Below, piece by piece: positions 10,858 through 19,420 of a stretch of DNA of 64,000 bases. Positions within the stretch are counted from its first letter, which is position 1; each line of letters starts with the position of its first letter. Source of the DNA: Aliihoeflea aestuarii (GTDB lineage Bacteria > Pseudomonadota > Alphaproteobacteria > Rhizobiales > Rhizobiaceae); NCBI RefSeq assembly GCF_024105665.1, contig NZ_JAAAMK010000004.1, forward strand, positions 1 through 64,000, read 5' to 3'. Made by a program: the position numbers and the translations under genes. The notes under the pieces are model-generated. The model ran no database searches. It was given only the letters and a program-made list of their open reading frames with translations, and was not told the DNA's origin.

Positions 10858-11721
10858 ATGACGAAGACCAACAAGATCGCTTTCCAGGGCGAGCCCGGCG
10901 CGAATTCGGACACCGCCTGCCGCAACATGTTTCCGGACATGGAGCCGTTGCCTTCGCCGACCTTCGAGGATGCGTTCAACGCCGTCGAAAGCGGCAAGGC
11001 GGACCTCGCCATGATCCCGATCGAGAACACGATCGCGGGCCGCGTCGCCGACATCCATCATCTGTTGCCGGAATCGAAGCTGCACATCGTCGGGGAATAT
11101 TTCCTGCCGATCCATTTCCAGTTGATGGTGCTGCCGGGCACGGAATTGAAGGACATCAAGACCGTTCACAGCCACATTCACGCACTTGGCCAGTGCCGCA
11201 AGATCATTCGCAAGAACCGCTGGAAGCCTGTCGTCGCGGGCGACACCGCAGGAGCGGCGAAGCAGGTGGCGGAGGAAGGCGATAAAAGCGCAGCGGCGCT
11301 CGCGCCGATCCTTGCAGCAGAGCTCTACGGTCTCGACATCCTCGACCGCAACGTGGAGGACACGGAGAACAACGTCACCCGCTTCGTCGTCCTGTCCAAG
11401 CAGAAATCATGGGCGGCCCGCAAGGCGCCCGACGATCTGATGATGACCACCTTCGTCTTCCGCGTCCACAACATACCGGCCGCGCTCTACAAGGCGACCG
11501 GCGGCTTCGCGACCAACGGTGTCAACATGACGAAGCTCGAAAGCTACCAGCTCGGCGGCACCTTCTTCGCCTCGCAATTCTACGCCGACATCGAGGGGCA
11601 TCCCGACGACGTCAACGTCGCGCAGGCCCTGAAGGAACTCGACTTCTTCTCGCGCGAGGTGCGGGTTCTCGGCGTCTACCCGGCAGCGGAGTTCCGGGTC
11701 AGCCAGCGCGGCGGGGAATGA
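10858..11721 (+). CDS. pheA: Prephenate dehydratase
   Basis: 287 residues. It decarboxylates and dehydrates prephenate to phenylpyruvate for phenylalanine synthesis. The N-terminal type 2 periplasmic-binding-fold catalytic domain contains FQGEPGANSDTA, IPIENTIAGRV and the conserved TRFVVL motif. A C-terminal ACT domain (from about 195; NMTKLESYQLGGTFFASQFY) gives Phe feedback inhibition in this family. It is the stand-alone form with no fused chorismate mutase, as usual in alphaproteobacteria. Start: ATG with AGGA ten bases upstream, six bases after kdsB. Confidence 0.95.
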   Translation: MTKTNKIAFQGEPGANSDTACRNMFPDMEPLPSPTFEDAFNAVESGKADLAMIPIENTIAGRVADIHHLLPESKLHIVGEYFLPIHFQLMVLPGTELKDIKTVHSHIHALGQCRKIIRKNRWKPVVAGDTAGAAKQVAEEGDKSAAALAPILAAELYGLDILDRNVEDTENNVTRFVVLSKQKSWAARKAPDDLMMTTFVFRVHNIPAALYKATGGFATNGVNMTKLESYQLGGTFFASQFYADIEGHPDDVNVAQALKELDFFSREVRVLGVYPAAEFRVSQRGGE

Positions 11722-11758
11722 CGGGCTTCGGATCGAATCGTAGCCACCGGTTGAAATG

Positions 11759-11893
11759 CCGAGGCATGGATTTCTGTGACCCGCACAGGGATGACGATGG
11801 CATTGATGGCCGTGCCAATCGCCAACGCTGATAGTTCGCAAAAAACTTTTCCGCCGTCACCCCTGTGCTCGTCACAGGGGCCCATGCCTCGAC
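11759..11893. repeat. Inverted pair of ~39-base palindromic repeats
   Basis: Copy 1 (11759-11797) and copy 2 (11854-11893, opposite orientation) share a core that reads, in copy 1 orientation, CGAGGCATGG ... CTGTGAC ... CACAGGGATGACG. Each copy contains its own small palindrome (CTGTG / CACAG), and the pair can fold into one long hairpin. It fills the gap between convergent pheA and nudC and may also end transcription. It resembles REP-like intergenic elements of rhizobial genomes. Confidence 0.8.
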
Positions 11894-11920
11894 TTTCCGG
11901 CTCGCTCGACCCGCCGATGC

Positions 11921-12862
11921 TTAATCGTCGTCCAGCCAAGCCCTGATCAGATGGCTGGCGATTGCCGCGCGCGGCGGCACGATGAGCCCGTCCGGGTGTG
12001 TTCCGGCGAGCATCGCCGCCACCTCCGCGCGGTCGAACCAGCGACACGCTTCGAGTTCGGTGAAATCGGGCGTCAGATCCTCATTCAGCGCCTCGCCGAA
12101 ACAGCCGATCATCAGCGAATGGGGAAATGGCCAGGGCTGGCTTGCGTGATAGGCGACGCGGCCGATGCGCACGCCGGATTCCTCGAACGTCTCGCGGCGC
12201 ACGGCGTCCTCGATGGTTTCACCCGGCTCGACAAATCCGGCAAGCGTCGAAAACACGCCCGGCGCGAAATGCGGGCTGCGGCCCATCAGGCAGCGCTCAC
12301 GCGTAACCGTCAGCATGATGACGACGGGGTCGGTGCGTGGGAAATGCTGCGTGCCGCACTCCGGGCACACGCGCTTGTAGCCGCCGATCTTCGCCTCTGT
12401 CCGACCGCCGCATTTGCCGCAGAAGCGGCAATTCCCATTCCACGCAAGCAGCGAAGCGCCCTGCCCGACCGCGCCGAGATCTTCGCTTTCCAGCAGTCCC
12501 TGGCTGTTGAGCGAGCGCAGGTCGATCGCCTTGAGCCCATCGGGCAGGTCTTCGGGTTCCAGACTGCCGGGTGCCGCCAATAGCGGGCCGTTTGCGTCCA
12601 TCCCCAGGAGCACGGCATGATCGAGCCTGGCACCAAGCTCTTTCGCTTCATCCAAGGTCAACCGGCAGGCGGGCGCAGCGCCGTTCATCTTCAGGCAAAG
12701 CCGGCCGCCGCGCAGGATCAGCACCGCGAGCCGTGGATCGGCCATGGCGTCGGCAAGCGCCGTTTCGGAGCGATTCTCGGCCTGCCGGTCGACCCGGTTG
12801 CCGGCAAACCCGACGAAACGGCTCGGCTCGTCGCCCGGCCCCTCGAACAGTGAAAACGTCAC
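11921..12862 (-). CDS. nudC: NAD(+)/NADH diphosphatase (Nudix)
   Basis: 313 residues from the GTG at 12862. It hydrolyses NAD(H), and in some bacteria removes NAD caps from RNA. A four-cysteine zinc site (CRFCGKCGG ... CPECG) precedes a perfect Nudix box (GFVEPGETIEDAVRRETFEE, then SGV). The SQPWPFPHSLM motif after the box is the NudC-specific signature. The frame is open further upstream, but the GTG overlaps the HIT gene stop by four bases (GTGA) and begins a typical N-terminus, so it was preferred. Operon with the HIT gene. Confidence 0.92.
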   Translation of the reverse strand: MTFSLFEGPGDEPSRFVGFAGNRVDRQAENRSETALADAMADPRLAVLILRGGRLCLKMNGAAPACRLTLDEAKELGARLDHAVLLGMDANGPLLAAPGSLEPEDLPDGLKAIDLRSLNSQGLLESEDLGAVGQGASLLAWNGNCRFCGKCGGRTEAKIGGYKRVCPECGTQHFPRTDPVVIMLTVTRERCLMGRSPHFAPGVFSTLAGFVEPGETIEDAVRRETFEESGVRIGRVAYHASQPWPFPHSLMIGCFGEALNEDLTPDFTELEACRWFDRAEVAAMLAGTHPDGLIVPPRAAIASHLIRAWLDDD

Positions 12863-13281
12863 AGGCGGTCCTTGATCGTGTTGACGAAAGAATGCAGATC
12901 CTCGCGCCTGTAGGGCTCGGCCTGGCCGAAGCCCCAGACCGGCCCCGGCCAATTAGCGTCGCCCTGCCGGCGCGCGACGACATGAACGTGGAGCTGGCGC
13001 ACGACATTGCCCAGCGCACCCGTGTTGATCTTATCGCAGCCCGTCACTTCCAAGAGGGTTTTCGAAACGAGGTTCGTCTCGAAGGAAAGCATCGCCTGGT
13101 CGAGGGGCGTCAAATCGTGAATCTCGACGGCGTCCCGACGTTGCGGAATGAGGATCAGCCACGGCCAGCGCGCATCGTTCATGATCCGCAGCTCGCACAG
13201 GCCGAGCCAGATCACGTCCCACGTGTCGCGTTCGAGCTTGCGGTCGAGTTCGAAGCCGCCGGCCTTGTGCGGCATGTCCAT
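12859..13281 (-). CDS. HIT-family nucleotide hydrolase/transferase
   Basis: 140 residues. A histidine-triad domain with LHVHVVARRQGD (HxHxH-like core) near residue 100 and FELDRKLERDT at the N-terminus. HIT proteins hydrolyse nucleoside phosphoramidates or dinucleotides, and the pairing with nudC fits a nucleotide clean-up role (inference). The ATG at 13281 was chosen because GGAGGAGAGG lies directly upstream; a GTG five codons earlier would sit inside that ribosome site. The gene is divergent from the SRP RNA. Confidence 0.9.
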   Translation of the reverse strand: MDMPHKAGGFELDRKLERDTWDVIWLGLCELRIMNDARWPWLILIPQRRDAVEIHDLTPLDQAMLSFETNLVSKTLLEVTGCDKINTGALGNVVRQLHVHVVARRQGDANWPGPVWGFGQAEPYRREDLHSFVNTIKDRL

Positions 13282-13362
13282 ATCCTCTCCTCCCACTGGA
13301 ACAGGGAGGCTAGAGCGTTTCGCAGCGGGAGGGAAGCCAATCCTTCGTCATGCGATGCGGCC

Positions 13363-13391
13363 TTGCATTCGCCTCTCGAATTGCCGATATG
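13363..13391 (+). promoter_or_regulatory. Sigma-70-type promoter of the SRP RNA gene
   Basis: TTGCAT at 13363-13368, a 17-base spacer, and GATATG at 13386-13391. The first base of the SRP RNA helix falls five bases after the -10 box. Position relative to the RNA supports the call; the -10 is imperfect. Confidence 0.6.
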
Positions 13392-13395
13392 GAGC

Positions 13396-13498
13396 GTGGG
13401 AGGTTGGTGGTGGACGAGCCACTCGCCAACCGGGTCAGGTCCGGAAGGAAGCAGCCCCAACGAGCTCCGGCACGGGTCATCGTGCCAGCCTCCCACCT
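13396..13498 (+). ncRNA. ffs: Bacterial signal recognition particle RNA (4.5S, small type)
   Basis: Contains the invariant SRP apex GGGTCAGGTCCGGAAGGAAG with the GGAA tetraloop and the two conserved internal loops that bind Ffh. The terminal helix GTGGGAGG (13396-13403) pairs with CCTCCCAC (13489-13496), giving a single ~100-base hairpin, and TTTT follows. It forms SRP with Ffh to target membrane proteins to the Sec translocon. Placement just before dnaX is the usual alphaproteobacterial arrangement. Exact ends are estimated within a few bases. Confidence 0.95.
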
Positions 13499-13582
13499 TT
13501 TCCCCGGCCCCGCGCCGTTGACGCGAGCCCACGAGGAAGACGACACTCGCGCCGCGAGACATTGAAGGGCACAAGCGAGGTC

Positions 13583-15427
13583 ATGGACGAAACCCCGGAC
13601 ACGGAACAGAGCCGTCCTCAAGGCCCCTACCGGGTTCTGGCCCGGAAGTACCGTCCGCGCGACTTCACCGCGCTGATCGGCCAGGAGCCGATGGTCCGCA
13701 CGCTGACCAACGCGTTCGCCACCGGCCGCATCGCTCAGGCGTGGATGCTGACGGGCGTGCGCGGCGTCGGCAAGACGACGACGGCCCGCATCCTGGCCCG
13801 CGCGCTCAATTACAAGACCGATGCGGTCAGCCAGCCGACCGTCGATCTGTCGGTGCCCGGCGAGCATTGCGAAGCCATCATGGAAGGTCGCCATGTCGAC
13901 GTGGTCGAGATGGACGCCGCCTCGCATACCGGCATCGACGACATCCGCGACATCATCGAGCAGGTTCGCTACGCGCCCGTTTCGGCGCGCTACAAGGTCT
14001 ACATCATCGACGAAGTGCACATGCTCTCGACGCAGGCCTTCAACGGCCTGTTGAAGACGCTGGAAGAGCCGCCGCCGCATGTGAAATTCATCTTCGCCAC
14101 GACCGAAATCCGAAAAGTTCCGATCACCGTCCTGTCGCGCTGCCAGCGCTTCGACCTGCGCCGTATCGATGCGGGGATGATCACCGCCGATCTGAGGCGC
14201 ATCGCCGGCCTTGAAGGCGTTGACGTAGACGATGACGCGCTCGCCATGATCGCGCGTGCCGCCGAAGGCTCGATGCGCGATGCGCAATCGATCTTCGACC
14301 AGGCGATCGCACATGGGGCCGGCCGCGTCACCGGCGAGGCCGTTCGCGACATGCTCGGGCTCGCAGACCGTGCCCGCGTGATCGATCTGTTCGAGCTTTT
14401 GATGAAGGGCGACGTCGCCGGGGCGCTCGGCGAATTGCGCAGCCAATACGATGCCGGCGCCGATCCAGCGACGGTGCTGACCGATCTGGCCGAATTCAAC
14501 CATCTCGTCACGCGCATCCGCTTCGTGCCGTCGGCGGCGGACGATGCCTCCATCTCGCAGGAAGAGCGACAGCGCGGCCGCGAGATGGCGGAGGGCCTTT
14601 CTGTCCGCGTCCTGTCACGGACCTGGCAGATGCTGATCAAGGGCATAAGCGAGGTGCAGACCGCATCGCGACCGGTCAGCGCCGCCGAGATGGTGCTGAT
14701 CCGCATCGCCCACGCCTCGACATTGCCGACGCTCGACGAAGCCTTGAAGTCACTCGAATCGGGCGTGCCCTCGACCAATGTGCCGCAAGCGCCGCCATCC
14801 GCACCTCGCGGCCCTGCCGCTCCGGCACCCGCACCCGCGCCGGTCGATGCCATCGCCGCGCAGCCCATGACTGTCACGACGAATGGCGGCGGGCAGGCGA
14901 TGCGCCTCGTCAAGACCGAACCGGAGCACATTCCGGCTGTCGCGCCCGCGCCTGAGCCAGAGCCGGACGTGCCCGCCGGCCCGCGCATCGCTTCGCTCGC
15001 CGACATCATCGCGCTGGCCGACGCCAATCGCGACATGGCGCTCAAGGTTCAGATCAAGCAATATCTGCGGCCCGTCCGTTTCGAGCCGGGCCGGGTCGAG
15101 ATCAGCCTGACGGAGGATGCGCCGCGCCTCTTGGTCAACGATTTGTCGACGCGGCTGCATGCCTGGACCGGACGACGCTGGATCGTCACCGTCTCGCGCG
15201 AACGCGGCGGCGATACGATCGCCGAGCAGGAACGGGCAAAGCGCGACAGCGCCTTCATGGATGCGCAGAACGACCCGGCTGTCGCCGCGATCCTCGCCCG
15301 CTTCCCCGGTGCGAAGATCATCGACGTGCGCCTGCCCGATGCCCCCGAGATCGCCGAACCCGAAATCGACGGCGAGGATATTCCCCTCGATCCGGGCATC
15401 GGCGACCCGGACGACGACGAAATCTGA
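13583..15427 (+). CDS. dnaX: DNA polymerase III tau/gamma subunit
   Basis: 614 residues. Clamp-loader ATPase and replisome organiser. Walker A GVRGVGKTT at about 58-66, Walker B region YIIDEVHML, and SRC motif LSRCQRFDLR, followed by gamma oligomerisation domain III. A Pro/Ala-rich linker (about 395-450) leads to a C-terminal domain ending in acidic DDDEI. The frame is open upstream through the SRP RNA, but the ATG at 13583 gives the normal start. It is 15 bases upstream of ybaB. I did not identify a programmed frameshift signal for a short gamma form. Confidence 0.95.
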   Translation: MDETPDTEQSRPQGPYRVLARKYRPRDFTALIGQEPMVRTLTNAFATGRIAQAWMLTGVRGVGKTTTARILARALNYKTDAVSQPTVDLSVPGEHCEAIMEGRHVDVVEMDAASHTGIDDIRDIIEQVRYAPVSARYKVYIIDEVHMLSTQAFNGLLKTLEEPPPHVKFIFATTEIRKVPITVLSRCQRFDLRRIDAGMITADLRRIAGLEGVDVDDDALAMIARAAEGSMRDAQSIFDQAIAHGAGRVTGEAVRDMLGLADRARVIDLFELLMKGDVAGALGELRSQYDAGADPATVLTDLAEFNHLVTRIRFVPSAADDASISQEERQRGREMAEGLSVRVLSRTWQMLIKGISEVQTASRPVSAAEMVLIRIAHASTLPTLDEALKSLESGVPSTNVPQAPPSAPRGPAAPAPAPAPVDAIAAQPMTVTTNGGGQAMRLVKTEPEHIPAVAPAPEPEPDVPAGPRIASLADIIALADANRDMALKVQIKQYLRPVRFEPGRVEISLTEDAPRLLVNDLSTRLHAWTGRRWIVTVSRERGGDTIAEQERAKRDSAFMDAQNDPAVAAILARFPGAKIIDVRLPDAPEIAEPEIDGEDIPLDPGIGDPDDDEI

Positions 15428-15442
15428 ACCACGGAGACGACG

Positions 15443-15766
15443 ATGAAAGATCTTCTCGGCATGATGGGCAAAGCCCGTGAAATGCAGGCCAAATTCCAGC
15501 AGATGCAGGAAGAGCTGGCCAATGTGGAAGCGTCGGGCGAGTCCGGCGGCGGGCTCGTTCAGGTGACGCTCGCGGGTAAGTTCGAGATGAAGGCGCTCAA
15601 GATCGATCCCTCGCTCTTCAAGGAAGACGACGTGGAAATTCTTGAGGATTTGATTCTCGCCGCGCACAATGACGCCAAGGCCAAGGTCGAGGCTATCATG
15701 CAACAGAAGACGCAGGAACTGACGGCCGGCCTTCCGATCCCGCCTGGGATGAAGATGCCTTTTTAG
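15443..15766 (+). CDS. YbaB/EbfC nucleoid-associated protein
   Basis: 107 residues, full length. [20 protein letters not shown] is the standard amphipathic N-terminal helix, followed by the [22 protein letters not shown] strand pair and a helix ending in [12 protein letters not shown]. Dimeric DNA-binding protein found beside dnaX-recR in most proteobacteria. Good ribosome site GGAGACGACG before the ATG. Here recR does not follow directly: a hydrolase and an acetyltransferase gene intervene. Confidence 0.93.
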   Translation: MKDLLGMMGKAREMQAKFQQMQEELANVEASGESGGGLVQVTLAGKFEMKALKIDPSLFKEDDVEILEDLILAAHNDAKAKVEAIMQQKTQELTAGLPIPPGMKMPF

Positions 15767-15949
15767 GCATTTGGGAAATCGTCGGTTAACCGTTCTGCAA
15801 CCTGTTGCGGGCAGGATTGGAGGAAATCCGGTTTTGACCAAGGCTTACCCGCGGTTGCGCGTTGTGAATGCGCTTGCCCCTTTTTCGCCGCAAATCGCCC
15901 TTTCAAAACCTTAACGTGACGGCGGGGGCCGTTCGGAGAGGTCTGTATC

Positions 15950-16735
15950 GTGTTCTTTCGGCTCCCGGCCGCCGTATCGGCGGTGGCCCTGTCGCTTTTC
16001 GTGTCTGCCTGCACTTCCAGCAGCGATCTTCTGGACGATGTCGTAACGTCGTCGGTCAAGCCGGTCGCAGCGACCGCCAGCAACCGCGACTGCATGGCGC
16101 GCGCCATGTTCTTCGAATCGCACCGGTCGAGCCGCGAGGGGCTGATCGCGGTCGGATCGGTGGTCATGAATCGCGTGGAATCGGGCGAGTATCCCGACAC
16201 GATCTGCGGTGTCGTCGGCCAGAAAAACCAGTTCGCGCCCGGCGTCATGACACGGCAAATGAATTCCAAGGCACTGCCCGACGTGATGGCGGCGGCCGAT
16301 GCGGTTTTGGCCGGCGAGCGCCACCCCCTCGTTCAGGACGCCAAGTTCTTCCATACGGCCGGCCTGAACTTCCCCTACCCCAACATGCACTACGTTTTAC
16401 GCGCCGGCGGCAATGCGTTTTACGAAAAGCGGGGCAAAGCCGAGCGCGCCGCCAAGGGCATACGCCCGCAGGCGCAGCTTGCCGCCGCCGGACGCGTCGA
16501 GGGCAAGGGCGCGCGCGTCACGCAGGTCGCGGCAGCGCCGCAGCCCCAACCTCAGCCGGAGCGTTTCGGCGCGCCGCAACCGGCTACGGCTACGCCGACC
16601 GAATCGCAGATCGCCGCGACGCAAGCCGCCGCCGAACCGCAGGTCGAGGCGCTGTCTTTCGATATCGAGCCCGCAAAAGCCGACGCGATCGGCGCACTGA
16701 TCGCCAGCACGAGCAAGCCGGTGTCGGGACAGTAA
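15950..16735 (+). CDS. SleB-type cell wall hydrolase, lipoprotein
   Basis: 261 residues from a GTG start with GGAGAGG upstream. An N-terminal signal ends in lipobox FVSAC, so the product is probably lipid-anchored. The Hydrolase_2 domain (about 45-150) has the expected features CMARAMFFESHRSS (catalytic-type Glu), SVVMNRVESGEYPDTICGVV and NQFAPGV. The last 110 residues are Ala/Pro/Gln-rich, probably a disordered or wall-spanning tail. The family acts on peptidoglycan glycan strands or cross-links. It is unusual in lying between ybaB and recR. Confidence 0.85.
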   Translation: MFFRLPAAVSAVALSLFVSACTSSSDLLDDVVTSSVKPVAATASNRDCMARAMFFESHRSSREGLIAVGSVVMNRVESGEYPDTICGVVGQKNQFAPGVMTRQMNSKALPDVMAAADAVLAGERHPLVQDAKFFHTAGLNFPYPNMHYVLRAGGNAFYEKRGKAERAAKGIRPQAQLAAAGRVEGKGARVTQVAAAPQPQPQPERFGAPQPATATPTESQIAATQAAAEPQVEALSFDIEPAKADAIGALIASTSKPVSGQ

Positions 16736-16736
16736 C

Positions 16737-17246
16737 TCAAGGGATCGCCCGCTCCATCAGGACGACCGGCAGCACAACGCCTTCACCCATTTTGGCTTCG
16801 ACGATCTTCAGTCGGCGAAAGCCCGCAAAGGCGTAGAATGGCTCGGCGGGTAAGGTGGATTGACTCATCATCCGCTCGATCTGGGCCGCATGTGCCTGGC
16901 TGAGACAGTGCCGCAGCAATGCAGAGGCAGCGCCACGCCGCGCGAAACGCGGATCGGCAGCAAAATGGCGGATATGCGCAACGCCCTCCTTCACCTTGCC
17001 GGTTCCCGGCTCCTCCCGGGTCCAGCCGCCACACGCTGCCGGCTCGCCGTCCAATTCCGCGACAAAATAGGTTCCGCAGGCAAGAAGCAGTGGATTGGGC
17101 CGGGACATAAGCGGCATGGCTGCGACGAGAGCTTCTCGATCATACCGCTCGTCGTCCAGTGTCGCATAGGCGGCCGCGATCAGCGAGGCGAGCGTGTCAT
17201 GGTCCAAAGGCGTTGCCCTACGAATGACGACGTCGCTACTTCCCAT
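16737..17246 (-). CDS. GNAT-family N-acetyltransferase
   Basis: 169 residues. The acetyl-CoA binding motif A is visible as [20 protein letters not shown] (R/QxxGxG/A-type loop), with strand beta-4 IRHFA before it and [10 protein letters not shown] near the end. Start ATG at 17246 behind a near-perfect ribosome site (AAGGAGGAGATGGC). It converges with the hydrolase gene one base away and diverges from recR. Substrate unknown. Confidence 0.88.
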   Translation of the reverse strand: MGSSDVVIRRATPLDHDTLASLIAAAYATLDDERYDREALVAAMPLMSRPNPLLLACGTYFVAELDGEPAACGGWTREEPGTGKVKEGVAHIRHFAADPRFARRGAASALLRHCLSQAHAAQIERMMSQSTLPAEPFYAFAGFRRLKIVEAKMGEGVVLPVVLMERAIP

Positions 17247-17328
17247 GCCATCTCCTCCTTACACAAAAGATAGCGAGCCTTTGCTGGCAACGCTACCCAA
17301 ACCTCCCAAAACGCATTACACCGCCGGA

Positions 17329-17934
17329 ATGTCGAAGAGAATCGCCGGTCCCGAGATCGAACGCCTGATCCAGCTTCTGGCAAAGGTGCCGGGGCTTGGG
17401 CCGCGCTCGGCCCGGCGCGCGGCGCTGCATCTCATCAAGAAGAAAGAGCAGCTTTTCGTGCCGCTCACCGCCGCTATGGGCGAGGCGGTGGACAAGGTGC
17501 GCGTGTGCTCGGCTTGCGGCAATGTCGACACGTCCGATCCGTGCACGATCTGCACCGATCCGCGCCGCGAGGACGCGACGCTGATCGTGGTCGAGGACGT
17601 CGCCGATCTTTGGGCGCTGGAACGGGCGAGCGCGATGAATGTGCGCTACCATGTCCTCGGCGGAACGCTGTCGCCGCTCGACGGCATCGGCCCCGATGAT
17701 CTCAACATCAAGGCGCTGGTCGACCGGGTCGCCGAGGGCCGCGTTGCGGAAATCATCCTTGCGGTCAACGCCACTGTCGAGGGGCAGACCACCGCGCATT
17801 ACATCACCGATCAATTGTCGAGCTTCGATGTCAAGGTGACGCGGCTTGCGCATGGTGTGCCGGTCGGCGGCGAACTGGACTATCTCGACGAAGGCACGCT
17901 GACGGCCGCCTTGAAGTCGCGCACCGCGTTTTGA
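17329..17934 (+). CDS. recR: Recombination mediator RecR
   Basis: 201 residues, standard length. Helps load RecA at gaps with RecF/RecO. It has an N-terminal helix-hairpin-helix ([20 protein letters not shown]), a four-Cys zinc finger (CSACGN ... CTIC) at about 58-75, and a Toprim domain ([14 protein letters not shown]) with C-terminal [16 protein letters not shown]. The frame extends further upstream, but the ATG at 17329 gives the family start. The ribosome site is weak, and the gene is divergent from the GNAT gene. Confidence 0.95.
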   Translation: MSKRIAGPEIERLIQLLAKVPGLGPRSARRAALHLIKKKEQLFVPLTAAMGEAVDKVRVCSACGNVDTSDPCTICTDPRREDATLIVVEDVADLWALERASAMNVRYHVLGGTLSPLDGIGPDDLNIKALVDRVAEGRVAEIILAVNATVEGQTTAHYITDQLSSFDVKVTRLAHGVPVGGELDYLDEGTLTAALKSRTAF

Positions 17935-17956
17935 ACACCTGACCGGAAGGAAAGCA

Positions 17957-19351
17957 ATGAAAAGCCCAGCTCTACGTTGCCCCCCTCTGTCCTGCCGGAC
18001 ATCTCCCCCGCGAGGGGGGAGATCACGCGCGTCGATGTCTCGTCCGATCCAACGACTGACCGCGACATTTCAGAAGGCTGATCTCCCTCCCTGCGGGGGA
18101 GATGTCCGGCAGGACAGAGGGGGGCGCCATAGAGCGCTGCTCCTCATGTTACTGCTGTTCCTGTTCCCCCTCTCCGCTTACGCCCAATCCGTCGAACAAC
18201 AATTCCAGTCGTGGCTCACGAACGATCTGTGGCCGGAAGCCTCGCGGTCGGGCGTGTCGCGCGCGACCTTCGACGCGGCTTTTGCCGGCGTCAGGACCAA
18301 TCTGGAACTGCCTGACCTCGTCATGCCCGGTCAGGCCGCGCAGACGCCGCAGCGCCAGCATCAGGCGGAGTTCGGCTCCCCCGGCTCCTATTTCGCGGAG
18401 AACATCATCGGCGGTGTCGCGGCGGGCGGGCGACAGCGCGCCGGCTATCTGTCCGGTGTCCTGAAAGATTTGGAAGACCGCTACGGCGTTCCGCGCGGCA
18501 TTCTGCTTGCCGTCTGGGGCCGCGAGAGCGGGTTCGGCACCGCGCGCATTCCGCACAACGCTTTCGAGGTGCTCGCCACCAAGGCGTTTCTGGCGACGCG
18601 CAAGGACATGTTCCGCGCCGAGACCATCGCCGCATTGCAGATGGTCGAGCGCGGCTATGTGCGCGTGTCGAACATGAAGTCTTCGTGGGCGGGCGCGCTC
18701 GGGCAGCCGCAATTCCTGCCGACTTCCTATCTCGAACATGCCGTCGCGCATTCCGGCGGACCAAGAGCCGATATCTGGAATTCGGAGGCCGACACGCTCG
18801 CGTCCATCGCCAATTATCTTTCGCATTTCGGCTGGGTTCGCGGGCGCGACTGGGGTTTCGAGGTGAACCTGCCGGCAAACGTCTCCTGCGCGCTCGAAGG
18901 CCCGGACCGGGGCAAGCCGATTTCCGAGTGGGCGTCGATGGGCGTCACGCGCGTTTCGGGCCGCCCTTTCCCGGATAACGAATTGCGCGGCGAAGGCTAT
19001 CTGATGATGCCAGCGGGCCGCTCCGGACCGGCCTTCATCGTCACGCCGAACTTCTACGTCTTGAAGGAATATAATGAGAGCGATCTTTACGCCCTGTTCG
19101 TCGGGCATGGCGGCGATCGCATCACCTACAATGTCGCACCGTTTTCAGGCCAATGGGGCCGCGTCGGCGGGCTGATGCGCTCGGATGTCGCCGCGATGCA
19201 GACCGGCCTCCAGCGCCTCGGCTACGATACGGGCGGTGCCGACGGGCTGGCCGGCTTTCGCACCCGCCGCGCCATCGGCGACTGGCAGGCACGCAACGGA
19301 CTGACACCGACCTGCTTTCCAGATGCGGAAATCGTGCGGCAGCTTCGATAA
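17957..19351 (+). CDS. Lytic murein transglycosylase (MltB/SLT_2 type) with peptidoglycan-binding domain
   Basis: 464 residues from the ATG at 17957, which has a strong ribosome site (GGAAGGAAAG). It cleaves the glycan backbone to form 1,6-anhydro ends in the periplasm. The SLT_2 domain has catalytic Glu in AVWGRESGFG and LATKAFLATRKDM; a C-terminal PG_binding_1 domain begins near AAMQTGLQRLGYDTGGADG. The hydrophobic signal core LLLMLLLFLFPLSAYA starts only at about residue 60. Residues about 9-56 are the in-frame translation of the palindromic repeat at 17980-18124. Without it the N-terminus would be an ordinary signal peptide. A fallback start is ATG 18146, but it has no ribosome site. Function is clear; the start is uncertain. 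Confidence 0.88.
   Translation: MKSPALRCPPLSCRTSPPRGGRSRASMSRPIQRLTATFQKADLPPCGGDVRQDRGGRHRALLLMLLLFLFPLSAYAQSVEQQFQSWLTNDLWPEASRSGVSRATFDAAFAGVRTNLELPDLVMPGQAAQTPQRQHQAEFGSPGSYFAENIIGGVAAGGRQRAGYLSGVLKDLEDRYGVPRGILLAVWGRESGFGTARIPHNAFEVLATKAFLATRKDMFRAETIAALQMVERGYVRVSNMKSSWAGALGQPQFLPTSYLEHAVAHSGGPRADIWNSEADTLASIANYLSHFGWVRGRDWGFEVNLPANVSCALEGPDRGKPISEWASMGVTRVSGRPFPDNELRGEGYLMMPAGRSGPAFIVTPNFYVLKEYNESDLYALFVGHGGDRITYNVAPFSGQWGRVGGLMRSDVAAMQTGLQRLGYDTGGADGLAGFRTRRAIGDWQARNGLTPTCFPDAEIVRQLR
17980..18124. repeat. Inverted pair of ~45-base palindromic repeats inside the 5' end of the transglycosylase gene
   Basis: Copy 1 (17980-18025) begins CCCCCCTCTGTCCTGCCGGA and ends GGGGGGAGATCA. Copy 2 (18079-18124) is its near-perfect reverse complement. 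The 53-base spacer makes a long hairpin possible. Both copies are read through in the transglycosylase frame without a stop. Sequence type is that of a repeat widespread between genes in rhizobial genomes. Confidence 0.85.
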
Positions 19352-19420
19352 ACCGACTGGAACCGCCCGCCCGTTTCACGCATTGTTGATTCAGGGACGG
19401 GACTATTTGGAGGGAAATCG

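Noticed and set aside
18146-18190. ATG 18146 as the transglycosylase start
   Set aside because: Not preferred because no ribosome site precedes it and it would leave a signal peptide without a basic n-region; kept as a fallback only.
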